From Actinomycetota bacterium (GTDB lineage Bacteria; Actinomycetota; Acidimicrobiia; Acidimicrobiales; AC-14): a stretch of 64,000 bases of DNA. This document shows, piece after piece, positions 49,349 through 57,814 of the stretch; within the stretch, counting starts at the first letter, position 1, and every line of letters starts with the position of its first letter. The DNA lies in the NCBI GenBank assembly GCA_005888325.1, contig VAWU01000025.1, forward strand, positions 58,461 through 122,460, read 5' to 3'. Both the position numbers and the translations under genes were made by a program. A model generated the notes under the pieces. The model was given only the letters and a program-made list of their open reading frames with translations, was not told the DNA's origin and ran no database searches.

Positions 49349-50215
49349 TCAGCCCCCGTCGAGGCGCGCGAGCTCGTCGGCGGTGAGCTCCAGGTCGGCA
49401 GCCCTCAGGCTGTCGAGGATGGTCTCCGGCCGGGTCGCGCCGGGGATCGGCACGACGACCGGCGCCTGGGCCAGCTCCCACGCGAGCGTGACCTGCTGCG
49501 GCGACACCCCGTGGGCTCGCGCCACCTCGTCGAACTCGCGGTGCCGCGCACCCAGCTTGCCCGCCCGCCCGATGCCGCCGAGCGGGCTCCACGGGAGGAA
49601 TGCGATTCCGTGCTCGGCGCACAGCTGCAACTCGTCCTCCGAGCTGCGGAACCGCGGAGAGAACTCGTTCTGCACGCTCGCCAGCTGGTTGAGGATCTCG
49701 ATCGACATCCGGATCTGACCGACATCCGCGTTGGAGATGCCGGTCAGCTGCACCTTGCCCTCGTCCTGCAGCTCCTTCAGCGTGCCCACGGAGTCCTCGT
49801 AGGGCACCGCGGGGTCGGGCCGGTGGAACTGGTAGAGCCCGATCGCATCGACACCGAGCGCTTTGAGGCTGGCGTCGCACGCGTCCCGCAGGTGCTCGGG
49901 TCGACCGTCGAGCTGCCACGACCCGTCGCCCGGCCGGTAGTGCCCGCCCTTGGTGGCGACGAGCACGGTGCCGGCGTCGCCGGACCACGACGCGAGCGCC
50001 TTGGCGATGAGGCGCTCGTTATGGCCGGTCTCGTCGAGATTCACGCAGTAGGCGTCGGCCGTGTCGATCAACGTGGCGCCCGCGTCGAGCGCGGCGTGGG
50101 TCGTCCGGATGGACTGCGCCTCGTCGGGCCGGCCCTCGAGCGACATGGGCATGGCGCCCAGGCCGATGGCGCTCACCTCTCTCCCCGCGATCGTCCGTCG
50201 GTGCATGACAGGCAT
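49349..50215 (-). CDS. Aldo/keto reductase
   Basis: A 288-residue NADPH-dependent aldo/keto reductase. The catalytic set is present: Asp and Tyr in LIDTADAYCV, Lys in VATKGGHYRPG and His in GLYQFHRPDPAVP. Later SNADVGQIRMSIEI and VVVPIPGATRPETI complete the barrel. ATG 50215 (MPVMHRR) is used, with ATG 50206 as an alternative. It precedes the cystathionine beta-synthase by seven bases in the same unit, although an enzymatic link is not obvious. Confidence 0.92.
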   Translation of the reverse strand: MPVMHRRTIAGREVSAIGLGAMPMSLEGRPDEAQSIRTTHAALDAGATLIDTADAYCVNLDETGHNERLIAKALASWSGDAGTVLVATKGGHYRPGDGSWQLDGRPEHLRDACDASLKALGVDAIGLYQFHRPDPAVPYEDSVGTLKELQDEGKVQLTGISNADVGQIRMSIEILNQLASVQNEFSPRFRSSEDELQLCAEHGIAFLPWSPLGGIGRAGKLGARHREFDEVARAHGVSPQQVTLAWELAQAPVVVPIPGATRPETILDSLRAADLELTADELARLDGG

Positions 50216-50242
50216 CTTGCCGCGATCCCGGGCCCTGGGTCG

Positions 50243-50345
50243 GCAGAGCGAGGACCGAAGCGCAGAGCGAGGACCGAAGCGCAGCGGAGGCCCGCAGCTC
50301 CAATGTGGCAGCGGAGGACCGCAGCTCCAATGTGGCAGCGACGGC
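50243..50345 (+). repeat. Clustered short tandem repeats between divergent genes
   Basis: Two exact 19-base units GCAGAGCGAGGACCGAAGC (50243-50261 and 50262-50280) are followed by two units that begin GCAGCTCCAATGTGGCAG (50294 and 50321). The second type matches the GCAGCTCCCATGTGGCAG found next to dispersed repeat copy 1. The block lies in the 158-base gap between the aldo/keto reductase and the amidohydrolase. Confidence 0.8.
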
Positions 50346-50361
50346 CGAGAACGTGCGGGCC

Positions 50362-50367
50362 TACGCT
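50362..50367 (+). promoter_or_regulatory. TACGCT -10 box of the amidohydrolase gene
   Basis: TACGCT ends six bases before ATG 50374 and no ribosome-binding site intervenes, a leaderless arrangement. It lies just downstream of the repeat block. Confidence 0.45.
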
Positions 50368-50373
50368 TGCGCC

Positions 50374-51534
50374 ATGCCGTACGCGACGGGCCGCACCATC
50401 CACGACGCCGATTCACACGTGGTCGAGACTCCCGACTGGATCATCGGATACGCCGACCCGCGCCTGCGCGAGCGCATGCACCCCCTCTACGTCGCCACAG
50501 TGGCGCCCGGAGAGGAGGCGCTCATCGACGACGCGCGCAGGAAGCACGCCGATCCCGAGTACCGCGCCCTCGACGAGGAGCAGATCATGCTCCGCAAGAA
50601 CTGGCGGGCCACGGGTGCCTTCATCGCGGACGACCGGCCGCGCGCCCTCGACCTGCTCGGGTTCGCCAGCCAGCTCGTGTTCAACACGTTCGCCAACAAG
50701 GAGTTGCAGCGGGCCGAGCATCGCGATGACCTCGAGTACACCTACGGCCTCGCACGCGCCCACAACCGCGCCATCGTCGACTTCTGCCGCGCCGACCGCC
50801 GCCTCCTGCCCGTGGGCTACGTGCCGCTCGCCGACTTCGAGCAGGCCGCCGCGATGGCGGTCGAGGCCCTCGACCTCGGCTGCGCGGCGTTGATGATCGC
50901 CTCCGCCTGCCCGCCCGGGCACTCGCCCAGCCACGTCGGCCTGTTCCCGGTCTGGGCCCGCGCCCAGGAGGCCGGCGTCCCGATCGTCCTCCACGTGGGC
51001 GGCGGCGGTCGCCTGCTCGACCCCCACTACTTCGACAACGGCCTCCCTCCGGTGCCCGACTTCCACGGCGGGGCCGAGAACTTCCGCTCGGTCGACTACA
51101 TGGCGATCCCCTACCCGCCGATGCAGACCCTCGCCACGATGATCCTCGACGGGGTGCTCGACCGCTTCCCGACGCTGAAGATCGGCGTGATCGAGCAGGG
51201 GGCCTCGTGGGTGCCGGGTTGGATGCGCGCGATGGACTCCGCGGCAATCGCGTTCGTGAAGAACGAGGAGCGCCTCCAGAAGCTGTCGCTCACGCCCAGC
51301 GAGTTCGTGCGGCGGCAGATCCGGGTGACGCCGTACCCGCACGAGGACACGGGCTGGATCGTCGCCAACACCGGCCCCGAGGTCTGCCTCTTCTCCTCCG
51401 ACTACCCGCACGTCGAGGGCGGTCGCAACCCACTCGCCCGCTTCGAGGCCAGCCTGGCCGGCGTCGACGAGCACGCGCAGCAACGCTTCTACTGCGACAA
51501 CTTCGTCGACCTGATGGGTTCCGCCCTTCCCTGA
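50374..51534 (+). CDS. Amidohydrolase family 2 protein
   Basis: A 386-residue metal-dependent amidohydrolase/decarboxylase (TIM-like). Metal-binding DADSHVVETPDWI is near the N-terminus, with IVLHVGGGG in the middle and the C-terminal SSDYPHVEGGRNPLARFE with the last metal Asp. It fits the group that includes gamma-resorcylate-type decarboxylases and other aromatic or CoA-linked enzymes; the substrate is not evident. ATG 50374 places the motif at residue 10. It converges with the acyl-CoA dehydrogenase gene, 24 bases between stops. Confidence 0.9.
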   Translation: MPYATGRTIHDADSHVVETPDWIIGYADPRLRERMHPLYVATVAPGEEALIDDARRKHADPEYRALDEEQIMLRKNWRATGAFIADDRPRALDLLGFASQLVFNTFANKELQRAEHRDDLEYTYGLARAHNRAIVDFCRADRRLLPVGYVPLADFEQAAAMAVEALDLGCAALMIASACPPGHSPSHVGLFPVWARAQEAGVPIVLHVGGGGRLLDPHYFDNGLPPVPDFHGGAENFRSVDYMAIPYPPMQTLATMILDGVLDRFPTLKIGVIEQGASWVPGWMRAMDSAAIAFVKNEERLQKLSLTPSEFVRRQIRVTPYPHEDTGWIVANTGPEVCLFSSDYPHVEGGRNPLARFEASLAGVDEHAQQRFYCDNFVDLMGSALP

Positions 51535-51558
51535 CCGGGCGAGCAGCGAGACGCGTCA

Positions 51559-52794
51559 TTACGCGGGCTTGGGCTCCTTCGGGAGCCCGAGCACGCGCTC
51601 ACCCACGATGTTGCGCTGGATCTCGGCGGCTCCGCCCCAGATGGTCTCCGAGCGCGAGAAGAAGAACGCGGCCTGCAGCGGGCTGACGGGATAGTGACGG
51701 GCGCGCGCCCGGCGGCCCATCCCGAGCGCGTACTCCTGGTTGACGTCGCCCGTGAGGATCTGGCCGTCCATCCCCATGACGTCGATGTAGAGCTCCATCA
51801 CCTCGCGGTGGTACTCCGACCAGAACATCTTGTTGGTGGCGCCCAGCGCCGCGCTCGACTGGTCCTTGGTCTTGTTGAGCACCGCGGTGAGCGTCCGCAG
51901 GCCGTTCACCTCCATGATCTTCACCTTCGACCACGCCCGCGCAAGACGCTGACGAACGAGCGGGTCGGACGCCTTCCCGTTCTTGCGCGCTGCGTCGATG
52001 ATGGCGTCGAGCTCGCGCTGGAAGCGGCGATGGCCGGTCGTGGCCGACGTGCCCCGCTCGAACCCGAGCGTCGTCATGGCGACGCTCCACCCGTTGTTCA
52101 CACCACCGACGACGTTGTCCTTGGGGCACCGGGCGTTGTCGAAGAAGACCTCGTTGAACTCGGCCGAGCCGTCGATCTGCTCGATGGGCCTCACCTCGAC
52201 GCCCGGCTGCTTCATGGGGACGAGCAGGTACGAGATGCCCTTGTGCTTCGGAGCGTCGGGATCGGTGCGCGCGAGCAGGAAGACGTAGTCGGCGTGCTTG
52301 GCCTGGGTGGTCCAGACCTTCTGACCGTTGACCACCCACTCGTCACCATCGAGCTCGGCGCGCGTCTTCAGCGAGGCGAGGTCGCTGCCGGCATCGGGCT
52401 CGCTGAATCCCTGGCACCACGAGATCTGGCCCCGCAGGATCTTGGGGAGGAACTCCTTCTTCTGCTCCTCGGAGCCCCATTGCAGGATCGTGGGGCCGAC
52501 GAGGGTGTCACCGAAGAAGTCGGCGCGCATCGGCGCCCCGGCGCGGGCGAACTCCTCGTTGAGCACGACCGCCTGCATCGTGTCGAGGCCCTTGCCGCCG
52601 TACTCCTTCGGCCAGGAGGCGCAGATCCAGCCACCCTCGTGGAGCCTCTGCGGCCATTCCTTGTTGAAGCGCTTGCGCTCGTCGCCGTCCAATCGGAATC
52701 CCGGCGTGCCCCAACCCTCGGGCAGGTTCTCCTCCAACCAGGCCCGGATCTCCGTGCGGAACTCCTCGGCTTCGGGCGGGTAGCTCAGATCCAT
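51559..52794 (-). CDS. Acyl-CoA dehydrogenase
   Basis: A 411-residue FAD-dependent acyl-CoA dehydrogenase. Key parts: ENLPEGWGTPGFRLDGDERKRF with WPKEYGGKGLDTMQAVVLNEEFARAG (split in two), CQGFSEPDAGSDLASLKTRAELDGDEWVVNGQKVWTT, and C-terminal WGGAAEIQRNIVGERVLGLPKEP. It resembles the large-subunit type used in steroid or long/branched-chain degradation in actinobacteria. ATG 52794 follows a GGAGGAAG ribosome site. A tandem pair of 16-base elements lies 30 to 60 bases upstream. Confidence 0.94.
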   Translation of the reverse strand: MDLSYPPEAEEFRTEIRAWLEENLPEGWGTPGFRLDGDERKRFNKEWPQRLHEGGWICASWPKEYGGKGLDTMQAVVLNEEFARAGAPMRADFFGDTLVGPTILQWGSEEQKKEFLPKILRGQISWCQGFSEPDAGSDLASLKTRAELDGDEWVVNGQKVWTTQAKHADYVFLLARTDPDAPKHKGISYLLVPMKQPGVEVRPIEQIDGSAEFNEVFFDNARCPKDNVVGGVNNGWSVAMTTLGFERGTSATTGHRRFQRELDAIIDAARKNGKASDPLVRQRLARAWSKVKIMEVNGLRTLTAVLNKTKDQSSAALGATNKMFWSEYHREVMELYIDVMGMDGQILTGDVNQEYALGMGRRARARHYPVSPLQAAFFFSRSETIWGGAAEIQRNIVGERVLGLPKEPKPA

Positions 52795-52824
52795 GGCCCC
52801 TATCTTCCTCCGACACCTCGCGAA

Positions 52825-52854
52825 CGAACCAGCACGCTCTCGAACCAACACGCT
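52825..52854. repeat. Tandem 16-base elements upstream of the dehydrogenase gene
   Basis: CGAACCAGCACGCT (52825-52838) and CGAACCAACACGCT (52841-52854) differ at one base and repeat with a 16-base period. They lie between the dehydrogenase start (52794) and the lysoplasmalogenase stop (52853), and could be binding sites for a regulator or part of a promoter. Only the spacing and match are seen. Confidence 0.5.
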
Positions 52855-53491
52855 ATTTAGCCAGCGAGGTCACCAGGCCCGCCTGCCCGAGGTGGTACGT
52901 GACCATGATCGCCACCGGAGCCCAGGCGCGCGGCCGCACGAAGCGGTTCGTGGCGATGAGGGCGTCCGACGCGAAGAAGAGCGACGCGCCCGCCGCCGCG
53001 AGGACGTTGCCGGTGGCCAGCGCGCAAGTGACCATCGCGCTGATCACCGCCATGTAGGCGAGGACGGGCCCCGTGAGCTCGGCGTGCGGGCCACGGCGCA
53101 CGGCCACCACCACGGGGGTGCCCACCGCGGCCGCGACCGTCGCAACCACCGCGGCGGACACCACGACGGCCGCCGCCGACGTCTCGCCGATGCGGAGACC
53201 GACGACATAGGCGACGTGGCCGGCGAGGAACGACACGAGCCCGGCCAGGAAGCGGTCGCGCGGGAGCATGAGGAATACGTCGCCCACCAACGAGAGGACG
53301 AGGGCCGCGACGAACCACGCGCGCCGCGCGTCCACCACCGGTTGGAGGATGAGCGCGACAACAACGAGCGCGACCATCGTGGCCGGTTTGCACACGTACT
53401 CGAGCCGCTTGTGCCCGCCCGCCACCGCTGTCCAGTCGCCCACCGCAAGCCCGGCCGCCACCGCGAGGGCGAGCCAGGCCGTCGCCGTCAT
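52853..53491 (-). CDS. Lysoplasmalogenase (YhhN family) membrane protein
   Basis: A 212-residue protein with about eight hydrophobic helices, of the YhhN/TMEM86 family, which cleaves the vinyl-ether bond of lysoplasmalogen. Signatures are VCKPATMVALVVVALIL, ALVLSLVGDVFLMLP with its Gly-Asp pair, LVSFLAGHVAYVVGL and GASLFFASDALIATNRF. ATG 53491 is just divergent from the secreted protein gene, with 42 bases between. Conserved aspartates in two of the helices are probable catalytic residues, as inferred from the family. Confidence 0.9.
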   Translation of the reverse strand: MTATAWLALAVAAGLAVGDWTAVAGGHKRLEYVCKPATMVALVVVALILQPVVDARRAWFVAALVLSLVGDVFLMLPRDRFLAGLVSFLAGHVAYVVGLRIGETSAAAVVVSAAVVATVAAAVGTPVVVAVRRGPHAELTGPVLAYMAVISAMVTCALATGNVLAAAGASLFFASDALIATNRFVRPRAWAPVAIMVTYHLGQAGLVTSLAK

Positions 53492-53533
53492 GCCGGCAGT
53501 TTCTAGTCCCCCGGCCCCTAGAGTGCGCCCCCG

Positions 53534-54424
53534 GTGCGACCGGTGCTCCTCGTCCTCGCCTGTGCCGTCCTGCTGACGGGTGCAGCCGACGCGCCGGCCG
53601 CGACGCTGAGCCGCGAGCGCGGCGTGGACAACGCCTACCGGCAGGGACTCGCCCACTTCGGTGACGGGTGGATCTTCTCTGGCACCAACGGCTTGTGGCG
53701 CGTCGCGGACGACCTCCACGTCGAGGTCGCCAACACCTCGCCGATCCCCGACGACCTCCGCGGCCGCGGCTACGACCGCATCGGCGACGTCGACGTGGCG
53801 GGTGCCTACCTCTATGTGCCGCTCGCACAACCCGACGACCGGCGCGACGAGCAGGTCGTCGCGCGTTACGACGCGAAGACGCTGCGGTTCATCGACTCGG
53901 TCACGCTGCGGCAACATGAGATCGCGTTCGTCTCCGTCGACGCGCAGTCGGGCACCGCGTACTCGATGGGCCGCCTCGGAGGCGACGAGGTGCTGCGCTA
54001 CGACCTCGGCGGCCTGCGTTGGCGCCGTCTCCCGTCCCTTCACCTCCGCCGTCGGGTGGAGAGGGTGCGGGGCGCGGACGTGGACGCGGGTTTCATGTAC
54101 CTGTCGACGTCCGACCCGGGGAACACGCTGTACCGGGTCGACCTCGGCAGCGGTGCGGTGATCGACCTGGGCTCGGCCGGGCGGCGGGGCGACGAGGGGG
54201 CGGGCATCGACGTCACACCCCTGGCGACAGGGCGCATCCACACGCTCACCATCGCCGCCGACGACGTGTCGGTGCACCTGGAGGACTACCGCGTCCCGAC
54301 CGCTCCGAGGACCGGTTCGGCCGAGCAGGTGATCATCGTCGTCACCGTGGCGGCCACGCTCGTCGCCACGATCGTCATCGTCGGGCTGGCGCGCCGGCGG
54401 GGGCGCGGAGCCGCCGGCCAATAG
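53534..54424 (+). CDS. Secreted or membrane-anchored hypothetical protein
   Basis: A 296-residue protein with an N-terminal signal peptide (VLLVLACAVLLTGAADAPA, cleavage near residue 22) and a C-terminal transmembrane helix (VIIVVTVAATLVATIVIVGLA) followed by an Arg-rich tail. The outer part has repeated beta-rich stretches such as GWIFSGTNGLWRVADD, AGAYLYVPLAQ and SMGRLGGDEVLRYDL, suggesting a beta-propeller-like fold. Function unknown. A GTG start at 53534 follows a TAGAGT box by nine bases. The glutamate-cysteine-ligase-like gene starts 13 bases later. Confidence 0.75.
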   Translation: MRPVLLVLACAVLLTGAADAPAATLSRERGVDNAYRQGLAHFGDGWIFSGTNGLWRVADDLHVEVANTSPIPDDLRGRGYDRIGDVDVAGAYLYVPLAQPDDRRDEQVVARYDAKTLRFIDSVTLRQHEIAFVSVDAQSGTAYSMGRLGGDEVLRYDLGGLRWRRLPSLHLRRRVERVRGADVDAGFMYLSTSDPGNTLYRVDLGSGAVIDLGSAGRRGDEGAGIDVTPLATGRIHTLTIAADDVSVHLEDYRVPTAPRTGSAEQVIIVVTVAATLVATIVIVGLARRRGRGAAGQ

Positions 54425-54437
54425 GCTGGGACGTCGC

Positions 54438-55568
54438 GTGCACATCGACTTCCTGCCATCCGAACGAACCAGCCTCGGCGTCGAGATGGAGTTGGAGATC
54501 GTCGACCGCGAAACCCGTGAGTTGCGCAGTGGCGCGAGCGAGATCCTCGATCTGATGGGCGCGGGCCACGACGGCGGGCACCCCAAGGCCAAGCACGAGC
54601 TGCTCGAGTCGACGATCGAGATCATCACCGGCGTCTGCTCGACGGTCCCCGAGGCACGCGCCGACCTGGCCGCCACGCTCGACGAGGTCACCACCCCCAC
54701 CGCGCCTCGGGCGATGGAGCTGCTGTGCTCGGGAACCCACCCCTTCTCCGACTGGGCCGACCAGCACATCAGCCCGAACCCGCGCTACTCGCAGCTGGTC
54801 GAGGAGATGCAATGGCTGGCGCGCCGCCTCCAGATCTTCGGCATCCACGTGCACGTCGGTGTGCGCTCGGCCGAGAAGGCGATCGCCATCGCCAACGCGC
54901 TGTCCACCTACATCCCCCACTTCCTGGCCCTGTCCGCCTCGAGCCCGTACTGGATGGGGCGCGACACGGGGCTCGCCTCCAGTCGTTCCAAGGTGTTCGA
55001 GGGCCTTCCCACCGCCGGCCTCCCCTACCAGCTCTCGGGCTGGGACGAGTTCGAGGCCTTCATGACGACCCTCGTCTCCGCCCGTTCCATCAGCTCGATT
55101 CGAGAGGTGTGGTGGGACATCCGTCCCCATCCCAACTTCGGCACCGTCGAGCTGCGCATCTGCGACGGCATCCCCACGCTGGCCGAGGTGGCCGCGGTCG
55201 CCGCGGTGAGCCAATGCCTGGTGGACTGGCTCAACAACCTCATCGACCGCGGCTACACGTTGCCCGTGCCGCGCACATGGGTGCTGCGCGAGAACAAGTG
55301 GCGGGCGGCGCGCCACGGCGTCGACGCCGAGATCATCATCGACGAGAAGGGCACGCTGTCGCCGCTGCGTCACGAGGTGGCGCAACTCGTCGAAGAGCTG
55401 ACGCCGGTGGCCCGGCGCCTCGACTGCGAAGCCGACCTGCAACGCGCGTTGGTCATGGCCGAGCGACCGAGCTACATGCGTCAGCGCGACGTGGTCGACC
55501 GAGGCGGTTCGCTGCGCGACGTCGTCGACAGCCTGATCGCCGAGCTCCGTACCGACACACCGGCGTGA
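54438..55568 (+). CDS. YbdK-type carboxylate-amine ligase (glutamate-cysteine ligase 2 family)
   Basis: A 376-residue ATP-dependent ligase of the YbdK family. Motifs include LGVEMELEIVDRETREL, HPKAKHELLESTIEIITG, FGIHVHVGVRSAEKAI and WWDIRPHPNFGTVELRICDG. The family shows weak glutamate-cysteine ligase activity in vitro; in actinobacteria related proteins include the first step of mycothiol-unrelated thiol paths, so the true substrate is open. GTG 54438 gives MHIDFLPSERTSLG. The HAD gene overlaps its stop by one base. Confidence 0.88.
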   Translation: MHIDFLPSERTSLGVEMELEIVDRETRELRSGASEILDLMGAGHDGGHPKAKHELLESTIEIITGVCSTVPEARADLAATLDEVTTPTAPRAMELLCSGTHPFSDWADQHISPNPRYSQLVEEMQWLARRLQIFGIHVHVGVRSAEKAIAIANALSTYIPHFLALSASSPYWMGRDTGLASSRSKVFEGLPTAGLPYQLSGWDEFEAFMTTLVSARSISSIREVWWDIRPHPNFGTVELRICDGIPTLAEVAAVAAVSQCLVDWLNNLIDRGYTLPVPRTWVLRENKWRAARHGVDAEIIIDEKGTLSPLRHEVAQLVEELTPVARRLDCEADLQRALVMAERPSYMRQRDVVDRGGSLRDVVDSLIAELRTDTPA

Positions 55569-56275
55569 TGGCGTCGACCCGGCTCGTCCTCTGGGACGTC
55601 GACGGCACGCTCGTCCACGCCGGTGACGCGGCGGTCAGGGCGTTCGACGTCGCCGTGGAGCGCGTCATCGGACGTCCCGCCGGGCAGCACGGCGTGCGCA
55701 TGAGCGGGAAGACCGATCCCCAGATCGCGCTGGAGATCCTCCAGTTCGCTCGGGTCGGCGCGGGTGAGGCACATGCGCACCTGCCGCTCGTGCTCGAGCA
55801 CCTCGAGAACGAGGCGGCGGCCGCGGTGCACGATCTGCAGGAGCACGGGCGCGTCATGCCGGGCGTCGTCGAGCTCCTGACGCAACTGCACATCGCACCC
55901 GACGTCGTCTCGTCGGTGCTGACCGGCAACATCGAGCCGAACGCACGGCTGAAGGTCGCCGCGTTCGGCCTCGACCGGTGGCTCGATCTCGACGTCGGCG
56001 CCTACGGCAGCGACGACCACGACCGCAACCAGCTCGTTCCCATCGCGCTCGCCAAGCTGGCGTCGCAGCGCGGGATGGAGCTGCGCGCGGTCGATGTGTG
56101 GATCGTCGGCGACACGCCGCGCGACCTCGAATGTGCCCGGGCGGGCGGGGCGCGGTGCCTGCTCGTCGGCACCGGGCGGTTCCCGACCGAGGAGCTGCGC
56201 GCGCTCGGCCCCGAGGCCGCCGTCGACGATCTGCGCGATGTCGACGCGATGTACGACCTGTTGACCGCCGGCTGA
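55568..56275 (+). CDS. HAD-superfamily hydrolase
   Basis: A 235-residue phosphatase-type HAD protein. Motif I is LVLWDVDGTLVHAG, with motif II in VVSSVLTGNIEP, motif III Lys in ARLKVAAFGLD, and motif IV VWIVGDTPRDLECARAGGARCLLVGTG. The cap region lies between residues 20 and 80. It should hydrolyse a phosphate ester such as phosphoglycolate, but the substrate is not settled. ATG 55568 overlaps the ligase stop (TGATG); a GTG three bases earlier is also possible. Confidence 0.92.
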   Translation: MASTRLVLWDVDGTLVHAGDAAVRAFDVAVERVIGRPAGQHGVRMSGKTDPQIALEILQFARVGAGEAHAHLPLVLEHLENEAAAAVHDLQEHGRVMPGVVELLTQLHIAPDVVSSVLTGNIEPNARLKVAAFGLDRWLDLDVGAYGSDDHDRNQLVPIALAKLASQRGMELRAVDVWIVGDTPRDLECARAGGARCLLVGTGRFPTEELRALGPEAAVDDLRDVDAMYDLLTAG

Positions 56276-56284
56276 CCCGGACCC

Positions 56285-56497
56285 CTACGGGCCCGCGGGG
56301 CTCCCCGAGCCGGTCTGCTGCTCGAGCTGGCCGGTGCGCTGGTTCTGCTGGTTGACGACGTCCTGCGCCCGCTTCGCGACCGGCAGGCCGGTGTTGGGCG
56401 GGCCGTCCGGGACGGTGGCGGGGTGGGACGAGCCTCCGCACCCCGCGAGGCCGGAGACCACGAGCAGCGCTGCGGCGAGGAGGCGCGTCGGCTTCAC
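56285..56497 (-). CDS. Small lipoprotein
   Basis: A 70-residue protein with a signal peptide (LLAAALLVVSGLAGCGGS) whose lipobox LAGC places the lipidated cysteine at residue 20. The mature 50 residues are Gln/Asn/Pro-rich with low complexity (VVNQQNQRTGQLEQQTGSG). GTG start at 56497. It lies seven bases after the glycosyltransferase stop on the same strand and converges with the HAD gene. Function unknown. Confidence 0.75.
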   Translation of the reverse strand: MKPTRLLAAALLVVSGLAGCGGSSHPATVPDGPPNTGLPVAKRAQDVVNQQNQRTGQLEQQTGSGSPAGP

Positions 56498-56504
56498 CTC
56501 CCGA

Positions 56505-57404
56505 TCATCGGATGGGAGCGGCGATTCCTTGACCCGGAGCGCTCAGCAGCTCGGGCGGTGGAGGGCCGAGGCGGCGGCGGAGGAAGTCGAGCAACGCCCG
56601 CCGCCGGGCGGGCCACGAGAAGAACGGGCCCCGCGCCGCGGGGTGGAGCCCCAGACGGGTCGTGTTGACGAGGGCGAAGCAGATGCGGATGAAGGCCGGG
56701 TAGCGCCCGAAGTGCTCGCGGACGAGCAGGAGTGAGTTCCGCAGCATGAGGTACTCGGCCACCTCGGAGCGGACGCTCACGCTCGGGTTGCGCACGATGG
56801 CCCCCCACACCACGCCCACCTCCCATCCCGCGGCCGTCGCCCGCAGACCGAGGTCGGCCTCCTCGCAGTACGCGAAATAGCGCTCGTCGAACAGCCCGAT
56901 GTCCTCCAGGCACCCCCGTCGGGCGAGGAGGAGGGTGCCGTGCGGATGGCCGGCGTCCTCCCAGCCCTCGTCTCGACGCCGGTCGACGAGGATCCCCCCG
57001 AAGTAGCGGTCGACCACGGGCTTGCCCGGCTCGCCGAACTCGGCGCTCGCCAGTCCCGCCCGGGGGCGCTCGGCGACGGCGTCGAGGAGGCGCCGAAGGC
57101 AATCCGGCTCGGGGAGCGCGTCGTGGGGGGCGACGACCACCCACTCGCCCCAGCCCCGTTCCAACCAGCGCCGCACGCCGACGTTGGCCGCGCCACCGAA
57201 CCCGACGTTGCGGCCGACGCGCACGACCTCCGCCGCGGGCAGACCCGCGGCCACCGCGGCCACCGCAGCGGGAGCCGAGCCGTTGTCGACCACGATGAGG
57301 CGCGCGTCCACGCCTCGCTGGGCGGCGAACGCGCGACCGGTGCGGACGCAGCGCTCGGCCTGGTCCCAGTGGACGATCACGACGGTGACCGGCGTGTCGG
57401 GCAT
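56505..57404 (-). CDS. Family 2 glycosyltransferase (rhamnosyltransferase-like)
   Basis: A 299-residue GT-A enzyme. The N-terminal VTVVIVHWDQAERCVR and LIVVDNGSAPAAV form the nucleotide-sugar fold, NVGFGGAANVGVRR follows, and VVAPHDALPEPD holds the DxD-like metal site as HDA. EDIGLFDERYFAYCEEADLGLRA is the acceptor-side catalytic region with conserved Asp/Glu. It should transfer a sugar such as rhamnose to an envelope polymer. The C-terminal region has a partly hydrophobic segment (FIRICFALVNTTRLGL). Start ATG 57404. Confidence 0.9.
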   Translation of the reverse strand: MPDTPVTVVIVHWDQAERCVRTGRAFAAQRGVDARLIVVDNGSAPAAVAAVAAGLPAAEVVRVGRNVGFGGAANVGVRRWLERGWGEWVVVAPHDALPEPDCLRRLLDAVAERPRAGLASAEFGEPGKPVVDRYFGGILVDRRRDEGWEDAGHPHGTLLLARRGCLEDIGLFDERYFAYCEEADLGLRATAAGWEVGVVWGAIVRNPSVSVRSEVAEYLMLRNSLLLVREHFGRYPAFIRICFALVNTTRLGLHPAARGPFFSWPARRRALLDFLRRRLGPPPPELLSAPGQGIAAPIR

Positions 57405-57574
57405 TGCCGTCCCTTCCAGCCCTTCTCTCTGCGCGTTTCGTTCCGGGTGCTCCGTTGGCGCAGGACCCTACTCGTGCGCTCGCGTTTTCGATCTCACGTC
57501 ACGGGGTAGAGCCTTCGTCACGTTCCGTAGTCAAATCAGCCGGGTCGCGCGGGCCCGAGGAGGTTCGGCAACAC

Positions 57575-57814
57575 ATGAGCATCGGCACGAGCATCTTCCT
57601 GATCGCCGTCGGCGCGATCCTCGAGTTCGCAGTCACCGTCGACAACCCCAAGGGATTCGATCTCAACACGATCGGCGTCATCCTGATGGTCGTGGGTGCG
57701 ATCGGGCTCTTCCTCTCCCTGCTCTGGGCGCGCCGCACCACCACCACGACTGCCACCCCCATCGTCACTTCCCCCCGTCGCGAGGCCGTGGTGCACGAAC
57801 GCGACGTCATCTGA
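57575..57814 (+). CDS. DUF6458 family small membrane protein
   Basis: A 79-residue protein with two transmembrane helices (SIGTSIFLIAVGAILEFAV and IGVILMVVGAIGLFLSLLW) separated by the conserved loop NPKGFDLNTIG. This layout is the DUF6458 family, found in actinobacteria with unknown function. The C-terminal tail is Thr- and Arg-rich. ATG 57575 has a GAGGAGG ribosome site 11 bases upstream. It is a single gene, followed by a terminator. Confidence 0.85.
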   Translation: MSIGTSIFLIAVGAILEFAVTVDNPKGFDLNTIGVILMVVGAIGLFLSLLWARRTTTTTATPIVTSPRREAVVHERDVI

